Source: Auanema rhodensis (Eukaryota; Nematoda; Chromadorea; Rhabditida; Rhabditidae). Taken from it: 64,000 nt of DNA. Positions within the stretch are counted from its first letter, which is position 1. Each line of letters begins with the position of its first letter. Below, in pieces: positions 14,476-26,197 of this stretch. The stretch covers positions 5,528,501-5,592,500 of the forward strand of contig OZ059900.1 in assembly GCA_964057225.1 (NCBI GenBank). The letters are read 5' to 3'. Below the pieces are notes generated by a model. It was given only the letters and a program-made list of their open reading frames with translations, was not told where the DNA came from and did not search any database. The position numbers and the translations under genes were made by a program.

Positions 14476-15165
14476 TTGCTTAGATTAATTGAGTATAATA
14501 TTGGAGCAACTGTAACTATATGTATGACTTGGAACAACAATTCATTTATCTCATCTTTTTATTATATTATACCTCTTGAAATGTTAAAAATAGATCCCAA
14601 ATACTCATTAATTGAAATATTTCACAGTTTTTTTTGCCAATTATTGATGTCAAATCAGCAAAGAAAAATCAAAATAATTTATGACGAAAACATTGGGCTT
14701 ACGCACCGGTAACTCCTATATGAATATACAGATTTATAATTGTTTATACACTTGTATAGAAAAAGTATTGCCTATGACAACGGTATCAAACAGAGAATAT
14801 TCATGACACGAGAATTCCACACGGATCATGAATGAACTGGAAAATATAATTTAAGAAAGAAAAAAACCATCCAAACACAGACGATTTCATTATATCGAGT
14901 TATATTTCACCCTTCATATTAAGAGGAAAAATTGATAAATAAAGAGGAACCGCTCAGAGAACACTAAGAAAGCATTAATTCTTCAATTAATGGTAGTTCA
15001 AAATCAATCAATACATATCCATGTAGAGATAACAGCAGCAATTACGATAACAGATTCCCTGATTTAGATTATTCGTCTGATTCCAGCAATGATGATGACA
15101 ATTTTGATCAGAATTTATCTCTAGAAAAAATTTCTTATTATATGAAGCCGCGATATTGTGTTTAA
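14476..15165 (+). other. Possible exons of an unrecognised gene
   Basis: An open frame from 14476 runs to a donor at 14710 (CACCG|GTAACT). The next acceptor (TATAG, ending 14759) restores the frame with a split Arg codon and continues for about 24 codons to a TGA near 14831. Further on, a frame open from 14967 to a TAA at 15163-15165 is rich in Ser, Asn and Asp with mixed codons and looks coding, but how it connects is unclear. It shows no known domain. It could be a real nematode-specific gene, a decayed gene or chance. Confidence 0.25.
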
Positions 15166-16787
15166 AATGGATTGATTTTATTTGCTAAAGTATTTTAGAC
15201 AATGTTCATGATAAATATTGACTGATAAGTCAAACAGCGTTAAGATATTCAATTGATTTTGTTTCTATTAGCAACTTTTTTGTCCAACATTTTTTTTCAA
15301 AAAAATGAATAAATTTGCACACGAGCAAACATATATTGTTTTTTTTAATAATATAACAATCGCTAATTATGAAAATCATAGATTATAAAAATTTTTTCTT
15401 GAACATAAGCTTTTAACATATTATCCCTTCATGTGTTCCATTTCTAATTTTTGATTTGTTAGAATTAACATAGTATCACTGAAAATATATGCAAATCACT
15501 GCTAAAAAGTTAAAGCTTTTGTTCTGCAACTTAATTCCATGTCTTATGTGAAAAAAAAATAGAGTGATTAGCAAGATGGTCAGTATTTCACAATATTTCA
15601 GATTATATTGTGTCATTACTTCGTTTCAGAAAAATTGTTCTCCAATTTCGAATTTTTAATACAGCACTGAATACTTATGCTCATACCACGTTAGATTATT
15701 GTATCTTTTGAGAAAACCTTTTCCTAATGCTTTCTCTTGCTCCTTTTAATAGGCACAATTAAGATGTCAATGTTCATTGATCTGCATGCAAAATGACTGA
15801 AATGCAGTTTCATTCAAATTTCTTTTCTCATCTCATCATTTCTTCATTATTCAACAGCAAACATTATCGCTGATAGGCTCTGGACAAATTGTCGATATGA
15901 TCTTCCTAGTTCATTTATAGCGTGTTTCCCGTTTCTATTTCTTTGTTCCCAAGTTTCCTGTTTTATAGTCTGAACGTTTATTAGCAATCTTATCTTTTCT
16001 TTCCACATCATATATTCATACATTCCAAACGTTTCACTTTTCAACTCAGATTTCATTATTATCTTTCTTTCAGTACACTAGTATGTCAGCGACATACACA
16101 TTGAAATCCTATTATTCAAATGAGTTCTCTGAAATGGTCGCTAAGTAACCGTACAAATTAGTGATGTCTCTTGGAGACACTTCAAAAACTTCAGAAACAT
16201 TAATCAATAAAAGTTCGAATTTTATTTTAACAGATATAAGTATTCCTGTACATGTTGATTTAGTTACAAAATATAAAAATATACACATATGAATATCAAT
16301 TTCACAGTTCTTTTATACAGTTTGAAAACCTTTCTTAGGTCTTCAAAAATTGAATAAAAAAGAGAAAAAAAAGAAGAGGAGTGCTGAACTCATAGATACA
16401 CATCGACATACACACACTCACACTCTCTCACATACACACACATACAGGTCGGCTAAATAAATTTCTTTATTTATGTTTCTCTTTCGATTTCGTTAGTATC
16501 TATCTATTCAACTCATTCTGCAGCATTTAATAATATATATTTTAGATAATGGTTATTTAAAACTTACTTTCTTATATATTCCTTTTTCATTTCAATAAGT
16601 TTCATAGCATGTTTTTCATGAGAATTATGCTCTAAATTTATATAAGCTTTAGAAAACTGTTATTAACACTATCGTATAAAGTTTTTTTTATCTGCACTAA
16701 AAAATTGGCGGTACTTTGTTTTTTTATTTCAGTCACGTCTTTCAACCAAATTTTACAAAAAATCTTAAAAGTTCAGCATTCTTATTT

Positions 16788-16789
16788 AG
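16788..16789 (+). other. Acceptor two bases before a micropeptide ATG
   Basis: TTATTTAG ends at 16789 and the ATG is at 16792-16794. A second, stronger-looking acceptor (TTTATTTCAG) lies about 55 bases upstream. Either could receive a spliced leader. Confidence 0.35.
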
Positions 16790-16791
16790 CA

Positions 16792-16981
16792 ATGGCCAAT
16801 TTGTTAGAATATCCAGGTACTATTATTAAATCTCTCTTTATAATTTATTCCTTATTATTTAGATCACGTGATTGCTGGCATCATATGTTTAGGTTTATTG
16901 TGCACTGTGTGGTATGTGATAACCTGCTTGGAAGAAGCATACCTTTTTCGTGTAAAAAAAGTCAGATATCAAGATATTTGA
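16792..16981 (+). CDS. Possible 47-residue single-pass membrane micropeptide
   Basis: Two exons, 16792-16816 and 16863-16981, are separated by a 46-base intron with GTACTA and ATTTAG ends, and the frame is kept across a split codon. The product has a short acidic N-terminus (MANLLEYPDH), one hydrophobic segment of about 20 residues containing two or three cysteines (residues 10-30), then a charged tail ending KKVRYQDI. This is the layout of a type I or III single-pass regulatory micropeptide. It is too short to recognise by family. Support comes from the typical intron size and phase, an acceptor at the ATG and the tidy hydrophobic-basic pattern. Chance cannot be excluded in such AT-rich DNA. 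Confidence 0.4.
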
Positions 16982-19900
16982 ACACCCAAACTATCAAGTT
17001 TAGTTATTGACGTTCAGAATTTTTGAATTCTTTTTTTTTAGTTATTAGAATACTGAAGAATTTCAAGCGATCGTCAAAAATTTGGATTTTTTCATGTTGG
17101 CTAAGGTTGAGCAATCATTGTGAACCAATACAATCGTTGTGAAGTCCAGAAGTGCAAACAAATGAGAATTGCTATGTAATATGAAATATGAATTTTTTTT
17201 TACAATAAGAGTTGTACATATATTTTATAAATAAGAGCTTTATACTTCTTTTTGTATTTTTTAAACTAAACAGTACAATTGTTTTCCTTTACTCTTCTTT
17301 TTTTCCGGTTTTGTCTATCATTGAGAAAATAAAGAAAAACTAAAACAGAAACTAAAAGAAAATTTTGGTGAAAAGTAAGATATATTAGTATAAAATGGTT
17401 AAGTGAAAACCATAGAGAGAGAAAAAAAAGTAGATATAATTAGAAAGGAATGAACCATAAGTCATAAAACAAAGAAATGATTTGCTTTCTCTATTTCTTC
17501 TTTTTCAATTTGACAACTTTTGATTTTATTTCTTCTGTTATCTTTTTGTGTCTTCTCTGCTTCTGTCAACAATATATTCTTCTCAATGAATTCTTCGTGT
17601 GAAATAACTTGACGTACTATTACGAATATAAAACTGATGATGGAACCACACATAAAGAAATTCCAATTCAAAATTTTTTTTTTGTTTCTGCCATTTACGA
17701 GATAAAAATGATAAATGACGATCAAATGATTTCAGGTTTAAAAAAAAAGATAATAAAATTGACTTATATTACAATTTTTGGTGTCAATTATGTTTAGATA
17801 TAATTTTTTCATTTTTTTTGTTGTAGAACAAGATAGCATGTTAAATATAAAAAGAATTTCTCGTTACGTTTGGCCGAATATTGAGGGTAATAAGTTATTT
17901 TAATTCATTGCAATCGGTATGAATCATATAATATTCTGAGGGTAATCGTATTGAGGAAGACAAAGTAATAAAATCTAATATGCTACCCTCTTCAATATCC
18001 TGGTTCACATGTCATTCTCAAAGCTAACCTACCAACTGGACAACCCAAATGTATCAAGTCAAATAAAGATAACATGTAATTTTATCATTATTTGTACAAA
18101 CTTTGTAGTAAGTTGATTGAATTTACAAAAAAAATAAATAAAAGAAAATAAGATATTTCCTATTATGATATAATTTTTATCTTCAGTCATTATTTTCTTT
18201 TATTTAAAAAAATTTAATAATTTGAAATAAAATAAAGTACGAGTAACGTTTTTATTTCACGAAATATGAAGTCAAAGTTTGTTTTTTTCATTCTAACGAT
18301 ACTCGATTTTCACGTACTAATTTTAAGACAAGTGAAATATTATTTCTTCTCTTCCACTTGTGCTGGCGACATGAATAATTAATCTGTTTGCTTGACTTGC
18401 TTCATGCATCTATATATGCTTGAACTTAACCATTTTTATTACACTCCTAAATTTAACCTCGCCGAGTTCCAATTAATATTTCAACTATTCATTTCCTATT
18501 TTTGAAAAAAACTTCTTTAGTCTGTTAAAACATATATTCTTAATTAAATTTGCTACAAAGTATTAAACTTCTCATTAAAAGAATCGAGCTCGTTATTCGT
18601 GTTTTCATTATTCTTTTCACTTGATATCTATATTAGAAATAGTAAGTATCATTAAGTAACATAACAGTGCGTACCTTTTTTTGTTGTTTTTTTGGGTACT
18701 ACATACACGCAGACAAGAGTAGTAAAACTAAAGAAAATGTTGCGATAATGTAAAGGCATATTCATATGAGTATGCATTCATGTACATACACATAAAGTTC
18801 GGATGTCACAGCTTCGTTGTAAATGTACATCTGTGATGCCCAATAGAACCTTGAATGTATTACACCTAAAGAGAGAGCATAATTGCGGCAGAAATTGAAG
18901 TCGACAACTCTCTCAAATCAGTCGCTATTCATGAAAAATGATAGGTTTACATTTTTTTCATAACAATATTATTGATGAACGTCATGAGCTCAGGATACGA
19001 TAATTGTTTTCTATTCTCGATCAATCTTTTGGAGTACCTACTTTTTGTAAAGTTAAAAAAATTCTGATTGGAAATAGGATATGGCTTCCGCTTACAGTTA
19101 ACATATCTGTTGTCGAATAATCCTTCTTTATATTATATATATATAGTTTATTTCTATTTATTCATAATAACCAATGTTTTTCATAATTTCCGCATTTTTC
19201 TATGTTGATAGTCTATAAACAGAATATTTTACATTTTTGAAATTTATCACAATCTTAATATCTGGCATATTTTATTCTATTTCAAAATTTTGGTAGAATG
19301 AGTAACAACTTCGAACTTTGTTGTTGATTTAGATATCACGCTTGGATTAAACATAGAGAACGACAAAATGAGAAATAGAGGAATAGAAAGACGGATAAGT
19401 ATTGTCATTTACAAGAGATAAAAGAAGTAGAGATGAAAGATGCATAAGAAATAGTGAGAGAGTGAGAATATATAAATGTGAGAAGCAGAATGAAAAAACA
19501 ATAGAGAACGTGTAGGATAGAGAAAAAAATAGTGTTTCAGCATAGGAGAGAATCATTTAGATATAGAAATAAGAATAAAAAAATAGTGTAAGAAAATGGA
19601 GAAAAATTGAAAATAGAAAAGAGAAAAACAGAATGGAAGAAAAAAAGGGGGGAGAAAGAGAGAAATAAATGAAGAGAGAGAATCAGTTACATTTCGTAGG
19701 TGAAAAACAAAACATATTCCTACACCATGCAATTCACTTCTTCTGCGTTCCCTCTGCTCCAGTAGCCTCACATTCAAATACGCTATAGCGACCATTGAAA
19801 ATAAGTGTTTTCAAATCTGAAGCCTTCTACATACTTATGCTAACACGAATTACTGGAGAATACTTTTTTTCTGATTTTCTGTTATGGCTAATCAAGGATT

Positions 19901-20756
19901 AGCATTGGTTGTGCAACACGTTCACTGCACACAGCTTAAAGCTCGATATTCACACATATCCTTTATCAATACTTTAGTCTGGAAATATGAATATATTGTC
20001 TGTTATCCTTCACTTCCACTCACGATTGCAAAAAACAAACGACATCATCATGTATATTTCTATTCATTCTCTATTTTTTTAAGTTCTATTTTACTTTTTC
20101 TTCTATTTACTAATATTATTTAACAATCTGTTTTAGTTTATAGCTATTCATTTCTCCTAAAGTTGTAGGATCTCAATTATTTTATTCTTCACATTTGTTT
20201 TATAATTTACCTAAAAATGTTTATGCTAGTGTAAGTGGATATGAAACCAAAAATCTTGTTCGTTATAGTACAGTTTTCTTATTTTTTTTGTAGATTATTT
20301 ACAGATGTATATTCTGTGAACCTAAAATGTTTTTCACTAGTTTATTTTGCACAAATAAGTTTTGTCTGAAACAATCTCAAGGTTAATAAATGCATTAGTC
20401 AACAACAATCAGTACACCAATTGTATTAAATTAGTTACATTCTTACTATTTTACATTATTTTATCAGCTGTTTATAACACATAGAAACTATATGCAAACA
20501 ATATTTTTTAAAATTTTTGCACACCGATCACTTTTTGTTTTTTTTTAATTGAATTATCATTATGGCGTATGCCCATTTCTTTAATTTTTTTCATAGTTTC
20601 TTTAATTAAACTTTTCACTAACTTCATTGAATGATTCTTATTTAAATCTTTTTTTTCAGTGTTCTTTCCCTCAACTAGTGTTAGCTGACTATACTACTAC
20701 TAGAATCATCAATTTGTTCTCTAATTTTTTAATTGATTATTAAAAGTTCACGTTTC

Positions 20757-20791
20757 AATTTGTTGCTCTGGTCTTTCTAGAGCAACAAATT
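20757..20791. repeat. Perfect 13-bp hairpin
   Basis: AATTTGTTGCTCT at 20757-20769 is followed by a 9-base spacer and its exact reverse complement at 20779-20791. Pairing does not extend outward, so the stem is too short for a normal pre-miRNA. It could be the end of a small foldback element or simply a hairpin in a transcript. Confidence 0.6.
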
Positions 20792-20916
20792 AACTATCTC
20801 AGAGATTTAACATAGTTTGTTTCAGTTGCTTCTCTTTTAGTTTGATGGCTATGTTTATTGTTCAATATAACATGAAACAAGGAGTATCAGATAAAAAACA
20901 CGAGAGTAGAAAAGGA

Positions 20917-20965
20917 AGACACAGAGAGAGAGAGAGAAAAAAAAGAGAGAGAGGGAGAGAGAAAC
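20917..20965. repeat. GA-rich simple tract
   Basis: A nearly pure run of GA and A bases on the + strand. It explains a 90-codon open frame on the opposite strand (20855-21127), which encodes mostly Leu, Phe and Ser and is not taken as a gene. Confidence 0.8.
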
Positions 20966-21699
20966 ATATTGACAAAAAAGAAACAGCTTGAATAACAGAA
21001 GCAGTTTAGCCAAGATGAAAATTATCTTAAAAATGATTCTTACAAATATTTTCAAAAGGCTTTGTTTTTGATTGAATTGTTCAACAATTAAAAATGTTTT
21101 TAAATTGCGAAATATTGTCTGTATCACATTTTCTTATTGTTATACTGTCACTTATCGTATGTCACTTACAGATTACGCAAAATATTGTTTTCACACCAAG
21201 AACTGAATACAAACGCAGAGTTTATCTAGCTAAAAACAGTTAGAATGTGTATAGTGTATACATCTGATTTCATTAACGAATATGTAACTTCTCAGTATGA
21301 AAAAAATTTATAATTTTTATATTTTAAGCCTAAGCTGACAAATTAAGGAGTCAGTAAAGTCTTAGCTTTATTTTCAAATATAGATACGAGTATTTTTTTC
21401 ACATTTGTTTGTGTTGATATATTTCTCAGTATATTTATGTAAAACTATGTATATATGATGGCAGCAGATTGCATCCGGCAACTAGTTTTGTCATTTAGTT
21501 TTCTCCTATTTTTTCTCCGTGTATCATAATAATTCTCAGTATATCCTTATTCACATATTGTTTTGGTTAAATTTCTAATTTTTATCTTAAGCTTTTAAAA
21601 AACATCTTATTTCATAATTCAGAAACTATTTCACATATTTCCAACCCACCGTTCATAATTTATCTATTTTTTCATTCATAATGTTTTTCGGCAGATTTA

Positions 21700-21852
21700 A
21701 TGTGGCTTGCCTATTTAACTATTTTTGCTACTTTAACAAATGTTTTCGCTTTATTCATATTATTTCTTATTTCTTTGGCGCTACTCTATAATGGTGACAT
21801 AATATTTCAACGAATGGCAAAACAGATCGGTCAGTTGCTCGCGGCATATTGA
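21700..21852 (+). CDS. Possible 50-residue membrane micropeptide
   Basis: A single open frame of 50 codons starts 5 bases after a T-rich acceptor (TTTTTCGGCAG, ending 21694) and follows an in-frame TAA, so the ATG is the natural start. The N-terminal 30 residues are hydrophobic (start MWLAYLTIFATL) and form one long membrane segment. The tail, beginning NGDIIFQRMAKQ, is polar with basic residues and ends LLAAY. Codons are less AT-biased than the surroundings near the 3' end (GCG, GCA, CTC, CAG). No family is recognised. It may be a micropeptide, the last exon of a larger gene, or chance. Confidence 0.3.
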   Translation: MWLAYLTIFATLTNVFALFILFLISLALLYNGDIIFQRMAKQIGQLLAAY

Positions 21853-24800
21853 TTATCCTGGCAGTTGTGTACATTTTTATTCAAAATTTTTAAAATAGGG
21901 AAATATTTACATTAAAAAATTCAAAAATCAAATTAACCAATATTACTAACTAATATTACAAGTTCTTAAAATTCTTAGAACGTAATTAAGAAATATAATT
22001 TCAATAATTTAATATTTACGATCTTGATGCGAAGTTAAAAAAATCCATATAGAGTTAAAAAATTATCATATAAAAATCAAGGTTGATGAAATAAAATTTA
22101 ATTACGAAGAATTTATTGAACATATGATTCGAAAATCTGTTATATTTCAAGAAAAAGAAACAGAGAGAGAGAGAGCAAGAGCAAGAGTGTAGCTTGCAAT
22201 ATAGACGAAAGAGAACAACAGAGAAAATATGAGTGCAAAAAGAAAGAGTTTTAGACGAGAACGATAGAGATATGTAAAGAGATATAGATAAAATATATAA
22301 TGAATGAAAATTATTTATATAAAATTCGGAAGATAGAGCAAAATTACGGATAATCGATTCACATTAGTTTGTTCATAATTTATTCAATATTATTTGTGAA
22401 GAATATTATTCAAATAATAGTAGTTAATTATTCATTTTATTATTCTTAGCTTACATGCATAACTTTGTGATGTTTCTATTCAATGTTAAACATGACAAAT
22501 AGCTTCATCACAGTTGATATATTTAGTAAAATAAGTAAATACTTTACTATAAGGTTATCATAATTTTTTGCTTTTTCAAATTTGGCTTTCTTAATTGAAA
22601 TGCAAGTTATTCTGTAATAAACAACAAATATCGTGTGTTTCGCTACCTATTTAACAATTTTTTAAGTTTTCTAAAAAATATTTGTGGTTATTTCAGGAAC
22701 TTTTTCTGGTATTAAGTTGGTTGTCAATAGTAAAGTATTTGTGGCTGAAAGCAGAAAAATTCTTCTCATTTCAAGCTAAAGTTTGGATCTTTAAATTTGG
22801 AAGAATTTCTCAAAATTGTAGAGAAAAAGCTCATATCGATATTCCATATTCTAACTTTTTTTTTCATTCTCTCACGATGCTTGCCTAAATAATTGAATTA
22901 TAATTTTTGGTGAAATTCCCAAGGTATATATAAGATTTACATCGGGAATATATTAAGTGCAGTATACGTAGATTACCAGACAAATATCTATTTTATTTGA
23001 TCATTAAGCCTTACACAATTCTTATACTCTAACTGTGCTGCTGTTCTATTTCATTGCTTTTGGGAGAGCACTATTAGGTCAGATTGGCATATTTTTCTCT
23101 TTTTATATCTTATGTTTTATGGTCTCTATTTTTTAAATGTTCTCTTTCACTTTACCTTTAAAGTTGGCAATGATAATTTATTTTTTCTTTTTAATTCAAG
23201 TCTTCATAATATTGAATAACTTTGAAAATTTTATCCATTTCGTTTCTCGCCGACTGGACCAGACGTTTTTGGTTTTTTTTAAGAACTACCTTCTACGGCA
23301 TTTGTCTCTTGTCAGAAACAGATTTACTTTGCTTGTTTTTCTTACCATGTTTTTTTTATTATGAATCATAACTCAATCTAGTCAAAACGGTGTAAAAAAT
23401 AATTTATATTCTCGATATTCAACAGAAGATAGTTGTAAGCTTGTTGGAGATGTAAGAAAGTATTTTGAGGTTCATTCATGCAGTAGGAGAAACAACTATG
23501 TTCATAAAGTTTTTCAGAATGATTTGTTTTTCCATTTCTATTAACCATTACCTATTTTTCGTGATTACTAAAAACACCTCTTATTTATTCAGCAATTATA
23601 TTTTTTATACTTTCTTGTTTGCAATATTGTTTCATACATTTTTGGCAAAATGTTAGTTTCACTGTTCAATTCCTTTATCGAATTTGTATGCTTCTACGTA
23701 TATTCAATATTTTAGTGTATGAATTAGATGCTGATTTAAGCGATGGTGTGAAACAAAAAAAACCTACATTATTGAGATGAAAGATGATGAAAACGAGGAA
23801 CGACATTTCAATTAGAGTGCTAAGGTTAGAGAAAAGAAATGCATTTGTGATAGAGTTAGAGAGACAGAAGTACTGAGCTTAGAAATGAAATGGAGGGTAA
23901 CATTGGATGCAAAAACTAAGACAGAGTCAGAGAGCGAAAGTGCTATGGGGGTCTGCAAGAATACAGCAGAAGGTGAGTTGAAGAAATCATTAGGAAGAAA
24001 GGGGAGCAAAGAAATGCAGAGATTAGTGAGGTAGAAACTGCAAGATATGAAATTATTTGAAAGTTTTTATATTTGATAATAGGTGTAGTACAATTCTAAA
24101 AGACAAAAGTTTTGATTTTTACTCATTAAAACAAACTGAAGGTGGATTGGCTGGACGAGGAAATTTTTTAACTTGAACTAAATAAGAAACTGAAGAAAAA
24201 GGTCCCTTATTAGCGGTGAAGAGAATGAATAAAAAGAAAGGAGACTGCTTTGGAAAAGAATGAACGACGAAAATAAGAAAGGCCGTGCGTAGGAACATCA
24301 AACTCAGAACAACATAGTTTGAATAGATAGGAAAGGTTAGCGCTTCCGGTAAACCGTTCACTAAATCAAAAATCAATAAATCCCCAAATTAACTACACAG
24401 AAGCAATACACCGATCATTCATAACACTAAATTTAAACCCCCCATCCTCCCTCCCCACGAACAACGAATTCTATTTTGATTGAAGAAAGACAACGCATAT
24501 ATTTTTTTTGTTAAGCTGTTCAAGTTGTACAATTTTTTTGTTCCTAATCATATTATTTTGAGTTTGAGACAAATATTTCGGAACAAAAATTCTTTGTTCT
24601 GCTGTCTTTCTGTTCTAGTATTGTTACTAATTCTACTGAATTTTACTGAATTTGGAATCATAAAGGTTTCGATCGAATATGTTGCAAATAATGTTCTCTC
24701 ACTCCGGACGTTGCTCATTATCTATATATTCTTGTTCAATCTATTTCTCGTTCATTTCTTTTCTCTTTCTCTCTATTCTCTTCCAACTCATACTTCATTG

Positions 24801-26197
24801 CCGGACACATTATAACTCTTTAGTATGAAACATAGGTTGTTGTTAGAGAATCTAAAAGGGATATCTTTTCCGACCATCTGGTTTCATTCATCATCAACCG
24901 TTTTGTCATTTGGTAGTGCAAATCTAAAACTTCAACCATATTTCAGAAAATACGCTTCACTTTTCAAAAATATTTTCTTGTTACAAGTGTTCATATTGTA
25001 TCAAATCTGTGATTTTTTTTAATTTTGTTTGGAAAGTAATTCAATTTAAAAAAATATATAACACTAATACCTTTTCTCATCTCCTTTATTTCTCAATTTT
25101 TTTTAAATGTCTATATTATCGTTCAGATGAGTTGATTACTTGTCCTATAATGTAAATCTTGTATTGTATTTAACAGAAAAAATCAACGATTTACACTATA
25201 ACCACAAATAAAAAACTGAATGGAACTATGCTGAGTTATTGTTTTTTTTCATTTTTCTGACCTCAACATTATAAGGTGAAAGCGTTAGCTGTATACCAAT
25301 ACTCAGAGTGAGCTGTAAGTAAATCGAAATAGCTGTGTGAGCTTACAAATAGAATAAGTTTAAAACAGATAAAGTAACAAGAGAAGATATCTTATGGAAA
25401 ACAAAAAATAAAAAATGTTTTCAAGAGATTCAAGTAAAAAATATCATGAAAAATAAAGTCTGAAAAAATAAAAATGCATTAGCTTAAAGAATTTACAGTT
25501 ATAAAAATTATTGATTTTATTTTTTTTATTAACTAATGATTTGTTTCATCGTAACAAGACAGTTTTATTAATTTTATTATGTTGACATTGCTCATATTTT
25601 GGCTTTTCCTTCAAGCATAAAAACCAGAACTTTTGTTCTATTTGTCTCAATTTCATTTTCGTATCGATTACTAGGTTTTTCACATCTTCATATTTCTACT
25701 TTATTCTCATGTTCAGGTTTCGTATACTTTTCTAAGTACTTTCTAACTGCATTGCAACATGTCTCAAAATTCAAAAGCTTTTCTGCTTTGCTTTTCTTAT
25801 TGTATTTCATCTCAATGACATACTCTTCTATATATTTTTGCGTTTCTTATTCCGGAGCTTGAGAACACAGAAGATACTTTTTTCATTTTCAATTGCCCTG
25901 CTCTAGCTAGTATGTGGTTCGTTTTTCTTCTGCTCAATTACATCTTTTTTATTTTTATTTTTCATGTCCTTTCATTAAAGATCTCATTCACTGTTCGTGT
26001 TTCTCATCTTATGGGCATATTATTATTCCATTACATCATTGTCATTGTCTTTTTTAACGTACAGCCATATTGAATACATTTATTATAGCATTGGGCATAC
26101 TTGATTAACTGAACCGAAGGACGACTTCTATAAGCAGTTGATTCAAGCAGCAGCAGTAATAGACGATTGAGACATCCAGCGACAACCGTCTCACGTC
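21853..26197. other. AT-rich upstream region of cca-1, no supported gene
   Basis: There are only short hydrophobic open frames, typical of T-rich DNA. A locally cytosine-rich run lies at 24436-24460. A GA run occurs near 22160. The last few hundred bases, including a short GCAGCAGCAG run near 26148, are the likely promoter and 5' UTR of the calcium channel gene. Confidence 0.5.

Larger units (their letters stand above)
13406..16791. other. Mostly non-coding, with possible exons at 14476-15165
   Basis: The start of this stretch is the 3' UTR of the secreted gene. Open frames at 14476-14709 and 14760-14831 join in phase, and another open frame at 14967-15165 looks protein-like, but no complete model could be made. 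A minus-strand 69-codon frame at 15847-16056 is open and rich in charged residues, without supporting splice sites. Near 16411-16447 there is a CA/CT-rich simple run. Nothing else is supported. Confidence 0.4.
16982..21699. other. AT-rich stretch, no firm gene; simple repeats
   Basis: Possible exon-like pieces lie at 17609-18073 (discussed in the findings). Minus-strand open frames at 17462-17725 and 19347-19795 are low-complexity purine or pyrimidine runs. GA-rich tracts occur at about 19440-19690 and 20917-20965, and a hairpin lies at 20757-20791. No domain, signal peptide or consistent multi-exon structure was found. Confidence 0.45.

Noticed and set aside
15847-16056. Minus-strand 69-codon frame with a charged, protein-like composition
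   Set aside because: No acceptor or donor support, no domain, and purine-rich composition makes such frames common here.
19347-19795. Two minus-strand open frames
   Set aside because: They come from a purine-rich low-complexity stretch and encode mostly Ser, Leu and Phe.
20855-21127. Minus-strand 90-codon frame
   Set aside because: Half of it is the complement of a GA tract; no signal peptide or splice context.
24119-24376. Minus-strand 85-codon hydrophobic frame
   Set aside because: No conserved motif or exon structure; likely chance in T-rich DNA.
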